A stretch of 64,000 nucleotides of DNA. Source: Bacillus sp. OV322. GTDB lineage: Bacteria; Bacillota; Bacilli; Bacillales; DSM-1321. Position numbers and translations under genes: made by a program. The DNA is taken from positions 496,001 through 560,000 of the forward strand of contig NZ_FOMA01000002.1 of assembly GCF_900112495.1 (NCBI RefSeq), written 5' to 3'. Under the pieces are notes generated by a model. It was given only the letters and a program-made list of their open reading frames with translations. It ran no database searches and was not told where the DNA came from. Of this stretch, positions 41,444-50,729 are shown in pieces (positions within the stretch are counted from its first letter, which is position 1; every line of letters starts with the position of its first letter).

Positions 41444-41464
41444 TTGTGCCCAGCGCTTTTTTTC
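41421..41464 (+). terminator. Terminator overlapping the end of the GGDEF-EAL gene
   Basis: AGCGC/GCGCT outer and GCAC/GTGC inner stems with seven T residues; the stop codon lies in the loop. Confidence 0.75.
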
Positions 41465-41499
41465 ATGAATAAGCACGGACTTTCAAATCAGTCATCCGT

Positions 41500-42123
41500 C
41501 TATATGTGAGGAAATAATCCATGTATACCTTCTGCAATCATTTGGATTGCCATTACAGCAAGTATAAGTCCCATCAGCCTGGATATTACATTTAATCCGT
41601 TTTGTCCAAGCTTGGATATGATAGAAGTAGAATAATAAAAAAGAACAAAGGTAACGGCAAGGATCGATGTAAAACTGATGAATACAGTCAAAAGGCTTGA
41701 AACGGAATGTGTGGAAGTGTGGGCCATGACCGTTGCAATCGTACCTGGTCCTGCCATAATAGGCAATGCAAGAGGAGTAATTGATATATCATCCTGCTGC
41801 TTCGCTTCTTGCTGCTCTCCTTCATGAGGAGTTTGTGCCCTTGAGTTTTTGGCATGCAGCAGATTATAGGCTATTCCAAAAATTAAAATGCCTCCCGCTA
41901 CACGAAAAGCATGGATTGTTATTCCGAAGGCAGAAAAAATCAAATTCCCTAAAACTAGAAAGACAGTAAGAATGATAAAGGAAATAATCGCAGCTTTTCT
42001 TGCCGTCCTGCGCTTCTCACTGACAGAATATCCATTTGTCAATGTAATGAATATAGGGATATTGCCAAGCGGGTTCATGACTGCAAAAAAAGAAACTGTC
42101 AGTTTTAAAATAAGAGCCAGCAA
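41500..42123 (-). CDS. MarC family integral membrane protein
   Basis: A protein of about 207 residues with six predicted spans and the family start FFAVMNPLGNIPIFITLT, plus PLALPIMAGPGTIATVM in the centre. MarC/UPF0056 proteins have no established transport function, despite the name (multiple antibiotic resistance). AAAGGAG at 42134-42140 suits TTG 42123; a GTG at 42132 touches the ribosome site. It may correspond to B. subtilis yvbG. Confidence 0.88.
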   Translation of the reverse strand: MLALILKLTVSFFAVMNPLGNIPIFITLTNGYSVSEKRRTARKAAIISFIILTVFLVLGNLIFSAFGITIHAFRVAGGILIFGIAYNLLHAKNSRAQTPHEGEQQEAKQQDDISITPLALPIMAGPGTIATVMAHTSTHSVSSLLTVFISFTSILAVTFVLFYYSTSIISKLGQNGLNVISRLMGLILAVMAIQMIAEGIHGLFPHI

Positions 42124-42342
42124 CAGATACACTCCTTTCCTGGATGTTCAACATTTTTTCCGGATGAACGGACAGCCCCTGCTTCTATAAATGGGAGCCC
42201 TTTTCATTCAACTGGCCATCAGCGGTGTTTCTGAAAGGAAATCGGTAATGGCAGTTTCACTTTATCTTACCCAAACCATCCTTAAACCTAACTGAAAAAT
42301 CCGTAATTTTAAAAAGGGAACCAGCATTCCCGCTGCAGAAGT

Positions 42343-43323
42343 CTATAAGTTCGTTTCCTTTTTTCTCTCTTTTCCAAGCAGAGATTGGAGCTTGAAGAGT
42401 CTTTGAGCACGCCGTCTTGGCAATGAAGAGCTTTCACGGGACTGCCGTTCCAGCTGGCGGATTCCTTCACCAAGAGCAAAGAAAGACAGCATGGAAAAAA
42501 TGATAAAGCACGATGCGCATATCGGTATCCACGGCGCTACTTTAATATCATTGATAATATTCGTCAGATAGACGGGCCAGAGATTTGCTGTATTCACTAC
42601 CCCGTAAAAAGTGGGTCCTGGCCCGCCGGGAAGCTGGATGAATTTTTGGGATAGGAAGATATTAAAAATACCTAATTGCCCGATCAGAAAAAGCATGTTT
42701 CCGATGTGTGTGAAAAAGGAGGAGAGCCATTGCGGAAGGCAAATCGGCCAGTAGTACCATTTAAATAACCCTTTCATGCCTGTCCCGGACACCATGGCTG
42801 CTTCATAATAGGTTGTCTGGTGAATGGATTGGATGTTTTTTTCGATAACCTCCGCTATCTTACCTGTTTCCAGGACTACCAGGATAATGAACATCCATAC
42901 GGGACGATGCTGAGAAAAAATAAAAAAGGGAATGGTAACAATGAACATAAAAAAGAAAATCAGCGGAATGCGGGAAAATAAATAATTCCATCCCTGCAAA
43001 AGTACTTTAATATATGGAAAATGAGCAGAACTGATTCCAAGCGGAATAGCCAGGGCAAATACAGCTGCACTTAATCCTGCACCTGTGAGCAAGGTGGTTT
43101 TCGTTCCTAAAATAAGGACACTGAGCACATCTCGTCCTTTCCTGTCTGAACCCAGGATAAAATCGCGGGATGGATGGTAGGGAGGGAGATTGAAAAATGA
43201 ATGAAAGTAGCTTCTTGTTGTAAGGTGTTCATCAATTCCAGGCAGATAAGGTCCAAAAATAATCAGAAAGAGCAACAGTCCCAAGCCAGATATCCCAAAT
43301 ATGAAGGATTTATTATTTTTCAT
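42343..43323 (-). CDS. OppC-type ABC permease subunit
   Basis: A 326-residue membrane protein with the DppC/OppC marker LGSDRKGRDVLSVLILGTK near residue 58 and the binding-protein-dependent permease EAA-like loop YEAAMVSGTGMKGLFKWYYW. It starts one base after the stop of the OppB-like gene. No ATPase or binding protein is adjacent, which is unusual for this transporter class. The C-terminus is long and basic. Confidence 0.82.
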   Translation of the reverse strand: MKNNKSFIFGISGLGLLLFLIIFGPYLPGIDEHLTTRSYFHSFFNLPPYHPSRDFILGSDRKGRDVLSVLILGTKTTLLTGAGLSAAVFALAIPLGISSAHFPYIKVLLQGWNYLFSRIPLIFFFMFIVTIPFFIFSQHRPVWMFIILVVLETGKIAEVIEKNIQSIHQTTYYEAAMVSGTGMKGLFKWYYWPICLPQWLSSFFTHIGNMLFLIGQLGIFNIFLSQKFIQLPGGPGPTFYGVVNTANLWPVYLTNIINDIKVAPWIPICASCFIIFSMLSFFALGEGIRQLERQSRESSSLPRRRAQRLFKLQSLLGKERKKETNL

Positions 43324-43324
43324 T

Positions 43325-44263
43325 TCAGCGGGCCCTCCTTTTAACAGGATTCACAAAATGTGACACAATCTGGGTCAGCCATTGGGTGATAAGAAGGATC
43401 AGCGTGAAAAGAAGGCTGAAACCAATGACGGCGGAAGTGTCGATTGGCATGGGGGCTCCGGCCATGAAGCTGCTTTTAATATGAAGGGCAGACACCAATC
43501 GTAATCCTATGCCCCTGTACTGAGACATAAATTCGACAATGAACATCCCAGATAAAAGGATCATCATGACCGGGATGCTCTGCTGCAATAGATTTGGCCA
43601 GCAGTTGCGGAGCGTGTGTCGCCAAAGTACAATTCTATCGCCGATTCCCTTGGAGCGGGCAGTCAGGATATAGTCCCTTCCATCCTCATTTTCGATAGCC
43701 TCTGAAGTATATCGGGCTATAATGGCAGCGGGATACATGCTTACAAATAGTATAGGAAGGAAGATATTATACCAGTGTTCATCTCCGTATATATCCACGT
43801 CAGGAAAGCCGTATTTTCCAGCTTCAAAAAGGACTGTCTGTATAAACATAATGGAAATAAACTCGGGAACGGACTGTCCAAGCCACGTTGCATTTTTCCC
43901 GAAAATCCTGCTAAAGCCGCTTTGGTGGTTATAATCATAAATTCCCTTAAAGATACCGGCGATAAGGCTGATGATGAGGGCAGGAATGATTACTTTTGCA
44001 CTTCTCCAGCCGTAATGAAGCATCTCGGTTTCTACAGGCATTTCATAAGCGGTGATACCAAGGCTTTTATGTATTTTTACATCCTTTAGGTAATCTTTTA
44101 TATTATTTTCATAAGCTTCCCAGCTAAAATGGTATTCCATAATATCATCATAGCCAACGCGATGTGATTCAATATCTCTTGGTAGAAGCGTTATCAAAAT
44201 TAAAAGGCAGGCGACAATCCCCCACATCAACAAACTGCCAAATAACTTGAGCAGCAATCTCAT
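43325..44263 (-). CDS. OppB-type ABC permease subunit
   Basis: A 312-residue membrane protein with the EAA-like loop YILTARSKGIGDRIVLWRHT and the final GLRLVSALHIKSSFMAGAPM region of DppB/OppB permeases. AAGGAGG precedes ATG. It forms a two-gene unit with the OppC-like subunit. Peptide or nickel transport is the family theme, but the missing ATPase and binding protein leave the substrate open. Confidence 0.82.
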   Translation of the reverse strand: MRLLLKLFGSLLMWGIVACLLILITLLPRDIESHRVGYDDIMEYHFSWEAYENNIKDYLKDVKIHKSLGITAYEMPVETEMLHYGWRSAKVIIPALIISLIAGIFKGIYDYNHQSGFSRIFGKNATWLGQSVPEFISIMFIQTVLFEAGKYGFPDVDIYGDEHWYNIFLPILFVSMYPAAIIARYTSEAIENEDGRDYILTARSKGIGDRIVLWRHTLRNCWPNLLQQSIPVMMILLSGMFIVEFMSQYRGIGLRLVSALHIKSSFMAGAPMPIDTSAVIGFSLLFTLILLITQWLTQIVSHFVNPVKRRAR

Positions 44264-44473
44264 TACTTAACCTCCTTTTTATCTCTTCAAATAGTAACAG
44301 TAAAATAATACCAGATAATTTTTAATATTTCGATAGTTTCATGCAAATGCAGGAAGAGAGGACTTTGTAAAACCCGTGTAAAGTTGCTGTAAAGATTGGA
44401 CTGAAGCAATAAATAATCATTTTGGCGCTCCGATAAGAAAAAAAGTACCAATTTTCCGAAAGGGGCAAAAGAG

Positions 44474-45963
44474 ATGCAACGTATTAGGCTGAATATCGGC
44501 AGAAAGCTGCAGGCGGCTTTTTTATCCATGATTCTTTTATTGGGAATGATGGGAGGGTTCAGTATTTATTGCTAAGCTGCAGAAAGATATAGGGATTCTA
44601 AGAAGCGATCAGGCGTCCAATCCTTTAATGGCACTATGAAAAGCAGATATCTTTAATTAAACAAGGGCAATTAGATCAAGCGTCAAAGGATATCGAAGGC
44701 GGAAGAGTTTATATGGATTCTTTCCGGAAAATACATAAAAAAGTGGAACAGGACAACATGAAACATACGGATCAAGCTCTGAAAAAGGCAGAAGATGATG
44801 CAAAACAAGCAATGATTCTGATTGGTGCATTGTTTCAGGATCCCTGCTGCTTGCCATGCTGCTCGCACTGTACCTGACACGTTCCATCGTCAGGCCGGTC
44901 AAAAGGATGACGAAGCAATTTAAAGAAATTGCTGAAGGGGGAGGGATTTTGACAAAACTGTTAAAGGTACAGGGATGCGATGAACTTGGCGAGCTAGCGG
45001 AATACTTTAATAAAACCTTCAGCTTACTGAGAAGACTTATGATTTCTGTTGAAGACGCTGCAAACCAGGTTGCAGCTGCTTCTGAAGAGCTGACAGAATC
45101 ATCCTCAGAAACCTCTGGAGCTGCAGCACAGATATCAGCTACGATGGATGAAGTGGCAGCGGGAAGCGGACAGCAGCTCAGTTCGTCATCTGAATCATTG
45201 AATAAGAGCCTGCACCTGGCGGGGAAGATAGAGAGCCTTTCGTTATCTGTAGAGGAAGCCGCCCTAAGGAACAAGCAAGCGCATGAACGGGCCGATGAAG
45301 GAGCTGATTCTGTGAGAAAAACCTTGCATGTTATGGAGGATGTACAGGATAAATGGGCAGCACAGCTTCTGCCATTTTTGAGCTGGGCAAGCAAGTCAAC
45401 CGTATAGAAACCATATTAAGTATGATTAAGAATATCTCCAGCCAGACGAATCTGCTGGCTCTTAATGCATCAATTGAATCTGCACGGGCAGGTGAAGCCG
45501 GAAAAGGATTTTCTGTTGTAGCAAATGAAGTAAGGAAGAGCTTGCAGAAGAAACGAATATAGCTGTAGAGGATATCGGAAAATTGGTTCAGGAGGTTCAG
45601 GGAAGTTCCCATACCGCTGTAAATGGGATGGAGGAAGGAACCGCCTCCATGGATTAAGGTGTTTCATTTGTCAAACAGACTGTTGCTTCTTTCAGGCATA
45701 TTTCGCTATCAGCAGCTTTGGTATCTGAAAAAACAGCAGAAGTACAAAATAAGGTAGAGGAGATGTCAAGTTCTGTCCGTTATTTAACGGAAGAATCTGA
45801 ACAAGTCGCTGTCCTTTCCAAAGAAGCAGCCAATAATACGGTAATAGCAGCTGCATCAGCGGAAGAGCAGCACTCATCAATGGAAGGGATAGCGGTTTCG
45901 GCAGAAAAGCTTTCAATCCTGGCGGAATCCCTGCTAACATCTGTTGGACAGTTTAAAGTTTAG
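44474..45963 (+). pseudogene. Methyl-accepting chemotaxis protein, decayed
   Basis: The first piece (MQRIRLNIGRKLQAAFLSMI, a first membrane span) stops at 44573-44575. Later pieces in shifting frames give the second membrane span and HAMP region (about 44857-45020), the signalling domain (GAAAQISATMDEVAAG; then in another frame [20 protein letters not shown] at about 45440-45510), and the C-terminal helix to GQFKV at 45963. At least three frameshifts or stops separate them, and most of the sensor domain is absent. A clear decayed chemoreceptor; the intact relative lies at 61.9 kb. Confidence 0.85.
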
Positions 45964-45969
45964 TAGCCG

Positions 45970-46005
45970 CTGCAGAACAGGATTTTCTGTTCTGCAGTTC
46001 TTTTT
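45970..46005 (+). terminator. Terminator of the decayed chemoreceptor gene
   Basis: CTGCAGAACAG/CTGTTCTGCAG stem followed by TTCTTTTT. Confidence 0.85.
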
Positions 46006-46027
46006 AGGTAGGAAGTAACCTTATAAA

Positions 46028-46193
46028 AGAGTGTTTTCGTAAACTTTGCTGCTATGGAACGAAGTGGCTGATTTCTGCTTCAGTAAGCATACTTCCCGCT
46101 AGTCCCCAGGAAGTCCTGCACCTTACGACCCCATTGAACAATGTGATTGCCTCACAGAATTCACTGAAAATAACATTCTTTAGAAAATAGCCT
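46028..46193 (-). mobile_element. MITE-like element, copy D (degenerate)
   Basis: The element starts AGAGTGTTTTCGTAAACTTT and ends AGAAAATAGCCT; the central hairpins are reduced. Flanks TATAAA and TTTAAA agree at five of six bases, consistent with an old target duplication. Confidence 0.7.
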
Positions 46194-46244
46194 TTTAAAA
46201 AGTTCTATCCCTATTGTGCTTCAGCTTATGATAACCGGAAAAAT

Positions 46245-46276
46245 AAAAAAATGCAGGAACAATCCTGCATTTTTTT
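46245..46276 (-). terminator. Terminator of the LXG operon
   Basis: AAAAAATGCAGGA/TCCTGCATTTTTT stem with A- and T-runs on both sides. Confidence 0.85.
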
Positions 46277-46291
46277 AAAAACGTTATTTGG

Positions 46292-47017
46292 TCATTTAAT
46301 GGGTTGGCCTTTCTTGAATAACGAATCAATGGAGAGTGATTTGATTTGAATTGAATCTTTATCTTGTTCAATCGACCAGCTCTGCCCATTGTCAGTGATG
46401 TACAACTGGGTGGTTACTGTAACTTTGTCACTTTTAAATTGGTAATCAAAGAGGGTATTAAGGCGGCCTTCCTTATTAATTAATGCAGCTAAAAAATCTG
46501 ATGGAAATAAGTCTTTGTCCTCATCTGATAGCATTTTTCCTTCTAATAGTGAATCAATAACCCCATCGAATAGTGGCTCACTTACTAGTAATTCAGAATT
46601 AGATTCACCACGGTCGGTTAAGTGCAGGTAGGTACCCAATTGATCTATTGGAACATTGTCCCAGAATCTAAAAACCCTATCTTGATAAAAAGTTTGCTGA
46701 ATTTTATAAGTATCGCCACAGAAAGCAGAGGCTGTGATTAAGGAAGTACCATCCGCTATTTGGCATCTGACTACTCTAGGTGTGTTGAGTAAACTGAGAA
46801 GAAACGTTTTAAATTCATGATCAACTATTTCTTCCTCGCCGTCTATTAAAAGCAAATTTTTTGCAAGAAGTCCGTTAGTCGCACTATCAAGCCGTGCTTC
46901 TAATTCCTGTTCTGATATATCGGCAAAGATTTCTTCTTTTATAGAGAAGGCAGCTTCTTCAGCTCCTACAAGAGTTAATGCTAATATGTATTCTTCAACA
47001 GAAAGAGCATAATTCAT
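46292..47017 (-). CDS. Unknown protein, last gene of the LXG operon
   Basis: A 241-residue soluble protein that I do not recognise. The N-terminal 70 residues are helical and acidic (SVEEYILALTLVGAEEAAFS), possibly a winged-helix-like fold; the C-terminal half alternates beta-like stretches (VTVTTQLYITDNGQSW). ATG (47015-47017) follows GGAG. It sits 29 bases after the three-helix membrane protein and shares the operon terminator. By position it could be a secretion chaperone or a second immunity factor; an EspG-like chaperone is one possibility but is not shown by sequence. Confidence 0.6.
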   Translation of the reverse strand: MNYALSVEEYILALTLVGAEEAAFSIKEEIFADISEQELEARLDSATNGLLAKNLLLIDGEEEIVDHEFKTFLLSLLNTPRVVRCQIADGTSLITASAFCGDTYKIQQTFYQDRVFRFWDNVPIDQLGTYLHLTDRGESNSELLVSEPLFDGVIDSLLEGKMLSDEDKDLFPSDFLAALINKEGRLNTLFDYQFKSDKVTVTTQLYITDNGQSWSIEQDKDSIQIKSLSIDSLFKKGQPIK

Positions 47018-47046
47018 CCAGAATTCTCCTAACGTGATTATATTAT

Positions 47047-47355
47047 TCAAAGTCCAAGAGCTAATTTTGAGTAAATTAAATAAAATATAGTCATTAAGAT
47101 CATTAGAACAATCAAAAAGCCTATAATTAAGAAGCGTGAAACCCACCAATTGCGATGATCATAAATATGAGAAGAAACAATGTAGGATGGACCGGCAAAA
47201 GGAAACACGAGAAATTCTAAAAAGTTTAAGCTTTCAGTAAACCATTCATAGACTCCTCGCCCTAAACGGTTGCTGAACAGAAATAAAATAGTGTAGAGAA
47301 AATTAAATAATGCGATTAAACCTAAAAAGCCAGCTGCTATACCTATTATTTGCAA
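47047..47355 (-). CDS. Three-span membrane protein, candidate immunity protein of the LXG toxin
   Basis: A 102-residue protein with three hydrophobic spans (about 3-28, 45-60, 72-98) starting at a TTG behind AAAGGATG. It lies 29 bases after the toxin gene on the same strand. Membrane-protein immunity factors are expected for toxins that attack the membrane, which fits the glycine-zipper toxin next door. The assignment rests on position and topology only. Confidence 0.6.
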   Translation of the reverse strand: MQIIGIAAGFLGLIALFNFLYTILFLFSNRLGRGVYEWFTESLNFLEFLVFPFAGPSYIVSSHIYDHRNWWVSRFLIIGFLIVLMILMTIFYLIYSKLALGL

Positions 47356-47384
47356 TTAAATTACATCCTTTTTGTGGAAATTGT

Positions 47385-48995
47385 TTAAATCCAGCCAAGA
47401 ACTTTATTACTGATATCTGAAACAGCGTCTTTTGCTTGATCAATTGACTTGGCAATTTTCTTTTTAACAGAATGAGTTACTTTTCCTACAGCTGCCCCTG
47501 CAGCACTCATCCATTTTTTTGTATACTTTGTGCTCCATTCTCCTACACTTGCACCTATTGCTCCGCCAATAGCAGCACCTGCAGCTGCTCCAATCGGTGC
47601 GAGAGGTCCCGTAAGCGCTCCGCCAATAACGGCCCCTATATAAGTTCCAGCAGCAGCACCTGCAGTACTCATGGCTACTTTATTTACCTCCTCACCCACC
47701 ACTCTACCGTTCATTTCAAACCTTTTTTCGCCTGTATATTTCTTGTTATTTTCAATGAATCGCTGAGTGCCGGCATATATACCGGTGACAACGCCGATGA
47801 TAGCTGTTCCTGTTCCGCTAGTTTTTGCAGCAATTCTTGGAAATGCTTTCTTTAAAATAAGCATGTCTCCCGTAGAGTTTTTTATTAATTTTCCTTTTAG
47901 CATTTCGTGTATGGGCTTATTTTTGGTTATTAATTTATTAAGTGTGGCATTAGTCTTTTGGGCTAATGTACGTGTGTCCTTAAAATTTTTCGCACCAGGA
48001 AAACCATTTTTTTGTTTTTTTAGTTGTTTTTCAATAAAGCTACTTTCTTTTGAAAAATTATTTAAACGTGTAATTAGTTTTTTTGACCATTCTGGTCCTA
48101 GTTTACCCTTCAGGTATTTTAACGCAGCTTTATTATACTTAAAAGCATAGTGATTTTTCTTTTTTGTATATTCAATTCTCAAAACTCCTGATTTATGAAG
48201 CGCTAGCATCATAGCAAGAGGTACCATTGAACCTCTTGCACCGTTTTTTAATGCTGTTAAGAGATCTTTTTTTTCTTCTGTTTTCTTTTTCTCAAAGTTT
48301 GTAAGAATAGAAGAAGCCTTTTTGCTGCTAATTGTATCATTGAGAGACTGATCATTCAATTTTTTGTAAAGAACACCAGCTTTATAACTGCTGAAAGAAA
48401 GTTCTTTACTATTAAACATGGATGAAATTTTATTTACATAGTCATTCATTGCAGTTGTGTGATTCGTAATAGGGGTCAGCGATTTCGTACTTTCTGAATC
48501 AAATTTATATAAGCTATCTAGAACAGAATCTGTTTTTGCTGCTGCATTGCTGGCTCCGTTTCTGAATTCGAAATCATCCAATTTATTCAGAGTAATGATA
48601 CTTTGAACGCTCTCTATAACATCATTGGTTTCGTTAGTAAGCGATGTTGTTAATTCTTTAGCCTTTTTAATCCCTTGTTCTAATTCATGGCTAAGAAATC
48701 CTTCAGCTATAAAGCCATTCTGGGATGATTCGAAAGAAAATAGAGATTTTTTGTTTAATCTTAAAATATCAATGTAGTCTATCAGAACGTCTTTATAGTA
48801 ATTTAGAAAAGGCAAATGGCATTCTTCATAAAAAGATCGAATTGCATCTCCTCCTTTTCCTGAAAATGAATCTTTCTCGGTTAAGAAATCCATCACAGAG
48901 ATGTTAAGTTGTTCAATTTCTCCTATTTGAGAGGATAGACTTTTTTCTATTTTTTCAATTCCCGCCTGTAAGGAGGAAACGTCTAATATCTTCAT
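47385..48995 (-). CDS. LXG-domain type VII secretion effector with glycine-zipper C-terminus
   Basis: A 536-residue protein. Residues 1 to about 200 form the LXG domain (start MKILDVSSLQAGIEKIEKSL, with GKGGDAIRSFYEECHLPFL) that targets effectors to the type VII (Esx/Yuk) system. A basic middle region follows. About residues 435-490 carry a glycine-zipper (GTYIGAVIGGALTG, then GAAAGAAIGGAIGASVG) and the last 45 residues are a cationic amphipathic helix region ending LGWI. Glycine zippers are typical of membrane-inserting toxins, so I infer a membrane-permeabilising activity similar to TelE-type LXG toxins. ATG 48995 is chosen over GTG 49010, which overlaps the AGGTGG ribosome site. No nuclease or NADase motif is visible. 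Confidence 0.8.
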   Translation of the reverse strand: MKILDVSSLQAGIEKIEKSLSSQIGEIEQLNISVMDFLTEKDSFSGKGGDAIRSFYEECHLPFLNYYKDVLIDYIDILRLNKKSLFSFESSQNGFIAEGFLSHELEQGIKKAKELTTSLTNETNDVIESVQSIITLNKLDDFEFRNGASNAAAKTDSVLDSLYKFDSESTKSLTPITNHTTAMNDYVNKISSMFNSKELSFSSYKAGVLYKKLNDQSLNDTISSKKASSILTNFEKKKTEEKKDLLTALKNGARGSMVPLAMMLALHKSGVLRIEYTKKKNHYAFKYNKAALKYLKGKLGPEWSKKLITRLNNFSKESSFIEKQLKKQKNGFPGAKNFKDTRTLAQKTNATLNKLITKNKPIHEMLKGKLIKNSTGDMLILKKAFPRIAAKTSGTGTAIIGVVTGIYAGTQRFIENNKKYTGEKRFEMNGRVVGEEVNKVAMSTAGAAAGTYIGAVIGGALTGPLAPIGAAAGAAIGGAIGASVGEWSTKYTKKWMSAAGAAVGKVTHSVKKKIAKSIDQAKDAVSDISNKVLGWI

Positions 48996-49023
48996 ATTAT
49001 TTTTCGCCACCTATTAATAAAGT

Positions 49024-49311
49024 CTATCCATGTGTGCTGCTTGATATATCTTGAGCTACTTTTTCATCTGCTTTTAACATTTCATAAGCTGATTTTTTAG
49101 TAGAGTCTATATGAATTAAAAGAAGGGCTTTGTATTGCTCTATCACTTTTTGGAGATTCTGATTAACCAAGGTTATCTCACGGGTAACCGAAAGATTATT
49201 TGGGGACATTTCGTCAAAAGGAATTTTGGTAACTACGTTTACCGAACTAGTCCTCATTTGTTCCAAACTCGCTTCTATTTCTTGGATACGAATGTTAATT
49301 TTATTGCTCAT
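49024..49311 (-). CDS. YwqI/DUF5344-like LXG-associated helical protein
   Basis: A 95-residue helical protein (NKINIRIQEIEASLEQMR near the N-terminus; NQNLQKVIEQYKALLLIHID). It is the WXG100-sized partner usually encoded just before an LXG toxin, like B. subtilis ywqI before ywqJ. Such partners bind the LXG domain for export. ATG 49311 follows the stop of the previous gene by five bases. Confidence 0.72.
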   Translation of the reverse strand: MSNKINIRIQEIEASLEQMRTSSVNVVTKIPFDEMSPNNLSVTREITLVNQNLQKVIEQYKALLLIHIDSTKKSAYEMLKADEKVAQDISSSTHG

Positions 49312-49316
49312 TATTC

Positions 49317-49673
49317 TCACTTCCCTTTACTAGCATTTAATCTTTCCTGCTCTTCGAATGAAGCAATTTGCAGTTTAATAGATTCAATTTCAGCCTTTAC
49401 CTCAATGATTTTGGCTTCTACTGCAGAAATTACATCTGTCAGTTGCTCATTTGCCAACTTGGAGTATTCCTGTACCATATTGTTCTCACGTATATCAGTG
49501 AATTCAGCCGCAAGAGTTCCATTCCAATTTAGTGGAGTTAAAATAGGTTCTGATATTATTTTTTGATTGAATTTAAAGTCATGCTGACAGCTATATAATT
49601 GTGACGAACAAGTTTGCAGCTTAGTTAATTGCCCTTCTTTTTCCAGTAACCGAGCATATAATGCAGAAAACAT
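49317..49673 (-). CDS. YwqH/DUF5082-like LXG-associated protein
   Basis: A 118-residue protein with coiled-coil character (VEAKIIEVKAEIESIKLQIA at the C-terminus). It is the first gene of the LXG operon, as ywqH is in the B. subtilis ywqHIJ unit. GAGGTG precedes ATG 49673. It probably acts with the YwqI-like protein as a targeting chaperone for the toxin. Confidence 0.7.
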   Translation of the reverse strand: MFSALYARLLEKEGQLTKLQTCSSQLYSCQHDFKFNQKIISEPILTPLNWNGTLAAEFTDIRENNMVQEYSKLANEQLTDVISAVEAKIIEVKAEIESIKLQIASFEEQERLNASKGK

Positions 49674-49709
49674 AAAAAATGCACACCTCAATTCTTTAAA
49701 GATATACAA

Positions 49710-50567
49710 TGTAATGAAATTCTCCCAATATTTTAATTATACCATTTTAGGTATTAAGCATTAATAGGTGGAATGGTTTGAAATTGGCAATACATAATTA
49801 TTTAGAACTATATATATTTAGGGAAAAAGAATTATTATTAAAAAATACCCAAAAAAGGAATATATAAACAAAACTTTAATTTATTAAGAGAGGACAGGAT
49901 TAAATCCAGCATCGCACAAGCACGTCCAAGAATGTGTGAACAAAGGAGGTTGCAATGGACTCTGTTACTTTCCGGTTAAAGCTTCTTGTCACAAGCAAAT
50001 GAACGTTAGCAGTAGGATCGCTCTTTCGAATGTTTTTTGTAGCCTTGAAAGGCCTTACTCAGGTACTTCGCTCCGTATTTCATGTCCTCCTTACTAATTG
50101 TACTCCCGCCTTTATCAGCTATAAAGGGAAAAGAATGGATTGCATGAGTGGTCTCGCTTCTTTTGAGAGTGGGAGGATAATCCTTTTCATTGGAATTCTG
50201 TTTTGTTGTCACTTACCATGTAAAAATAAGTGGCTACTCTGTCCATCAGGTCCATACGATTCGAAAAGCCTACGTCACATGAAAGGGAATTTAATAGCTC
50301 AAGGGGCAGTTGGAGTCGAGTGGCCCCCTGTTCATCTTTTTTGCTGAATCAATTTTTCTCTCTGCTTCGACTTTTAGTGCGGCTGTTTGACCCTTGTTGA
50401 GCTTTTTGAATAATGCCAAGTGTGTCATCAATCAAATTTGTCCGCTTAATATTCTTAAAGTGGCAGATGATATTTATTGGAATAATCAGACGGAAATTCG
50501 ACATACGCAGTACCTTACTCCTAATCTCTGTAATTTACGGAATTTTACAATTATTTTACATAAACAT
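49710..50567. other. Gene-poor, probably decayed 0.86 kb region
   Basis: No frame has good coding character. Short open stretches exist on the minus strand at about 50006-50212 (ending KAFQGYKKHSKERSYC) and near 50300-50395, in different frames, which looks like the remains of a gene I cannot name. An AAAGGAGG at about 49945 precedes only a 15-codon frame. Confidence 0.45.
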
Positions 50568-50596
50568 TTGACAACGCTTTCAAGCTATCATATACT
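50568..50596 (+). promoter_or_regulatory. glpFK promoter with cre site
   Basis: TTGACA, 17 bases, TATACT form the promoter. The sequence TTGACAACGCTTTCA (50568-50582) overlaps the -35 and differs from the CcpA cre consensus at one position, so glucose repression through CcpA with HPr or Crh is expected. Confidence 0.8.
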
Positions 50597-50627
50597 TCTA
50601 TTAAGTTAATGATTGTGACGGAGATTA

Positions 50628-50687
50628 GGAGATCACGCAAACATACTCTAACCTAAGGGTTAATCTGTTTGCTGGTCTCTTTTTTTA
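50628..50687 (+). terminator. GlpP-type leader terminator of glpFK
   Basis: A long stem with GGAGATCA/TGGTCTC and GCAAACA/TGTTTGC blocks and an inner AACC/GGTT is followed by seven T residues between promoter and glpF. In B. subtilis the antiterminator GlpP with glycerol-3-phosphate overrides such a structure. Confidence 0.75.
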
Positions 50688-50729
50688 TCTCTAAAAGAAG
50701 GAAATAAAAAACAAAAGGGGGAAAAGGTA

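Noticed and set aside
49958-50005. 15-codon frame behind an AAAGGAGG site
   Set aside because: Very short, no recognisable peptide family and surrounded by decayed sequence.
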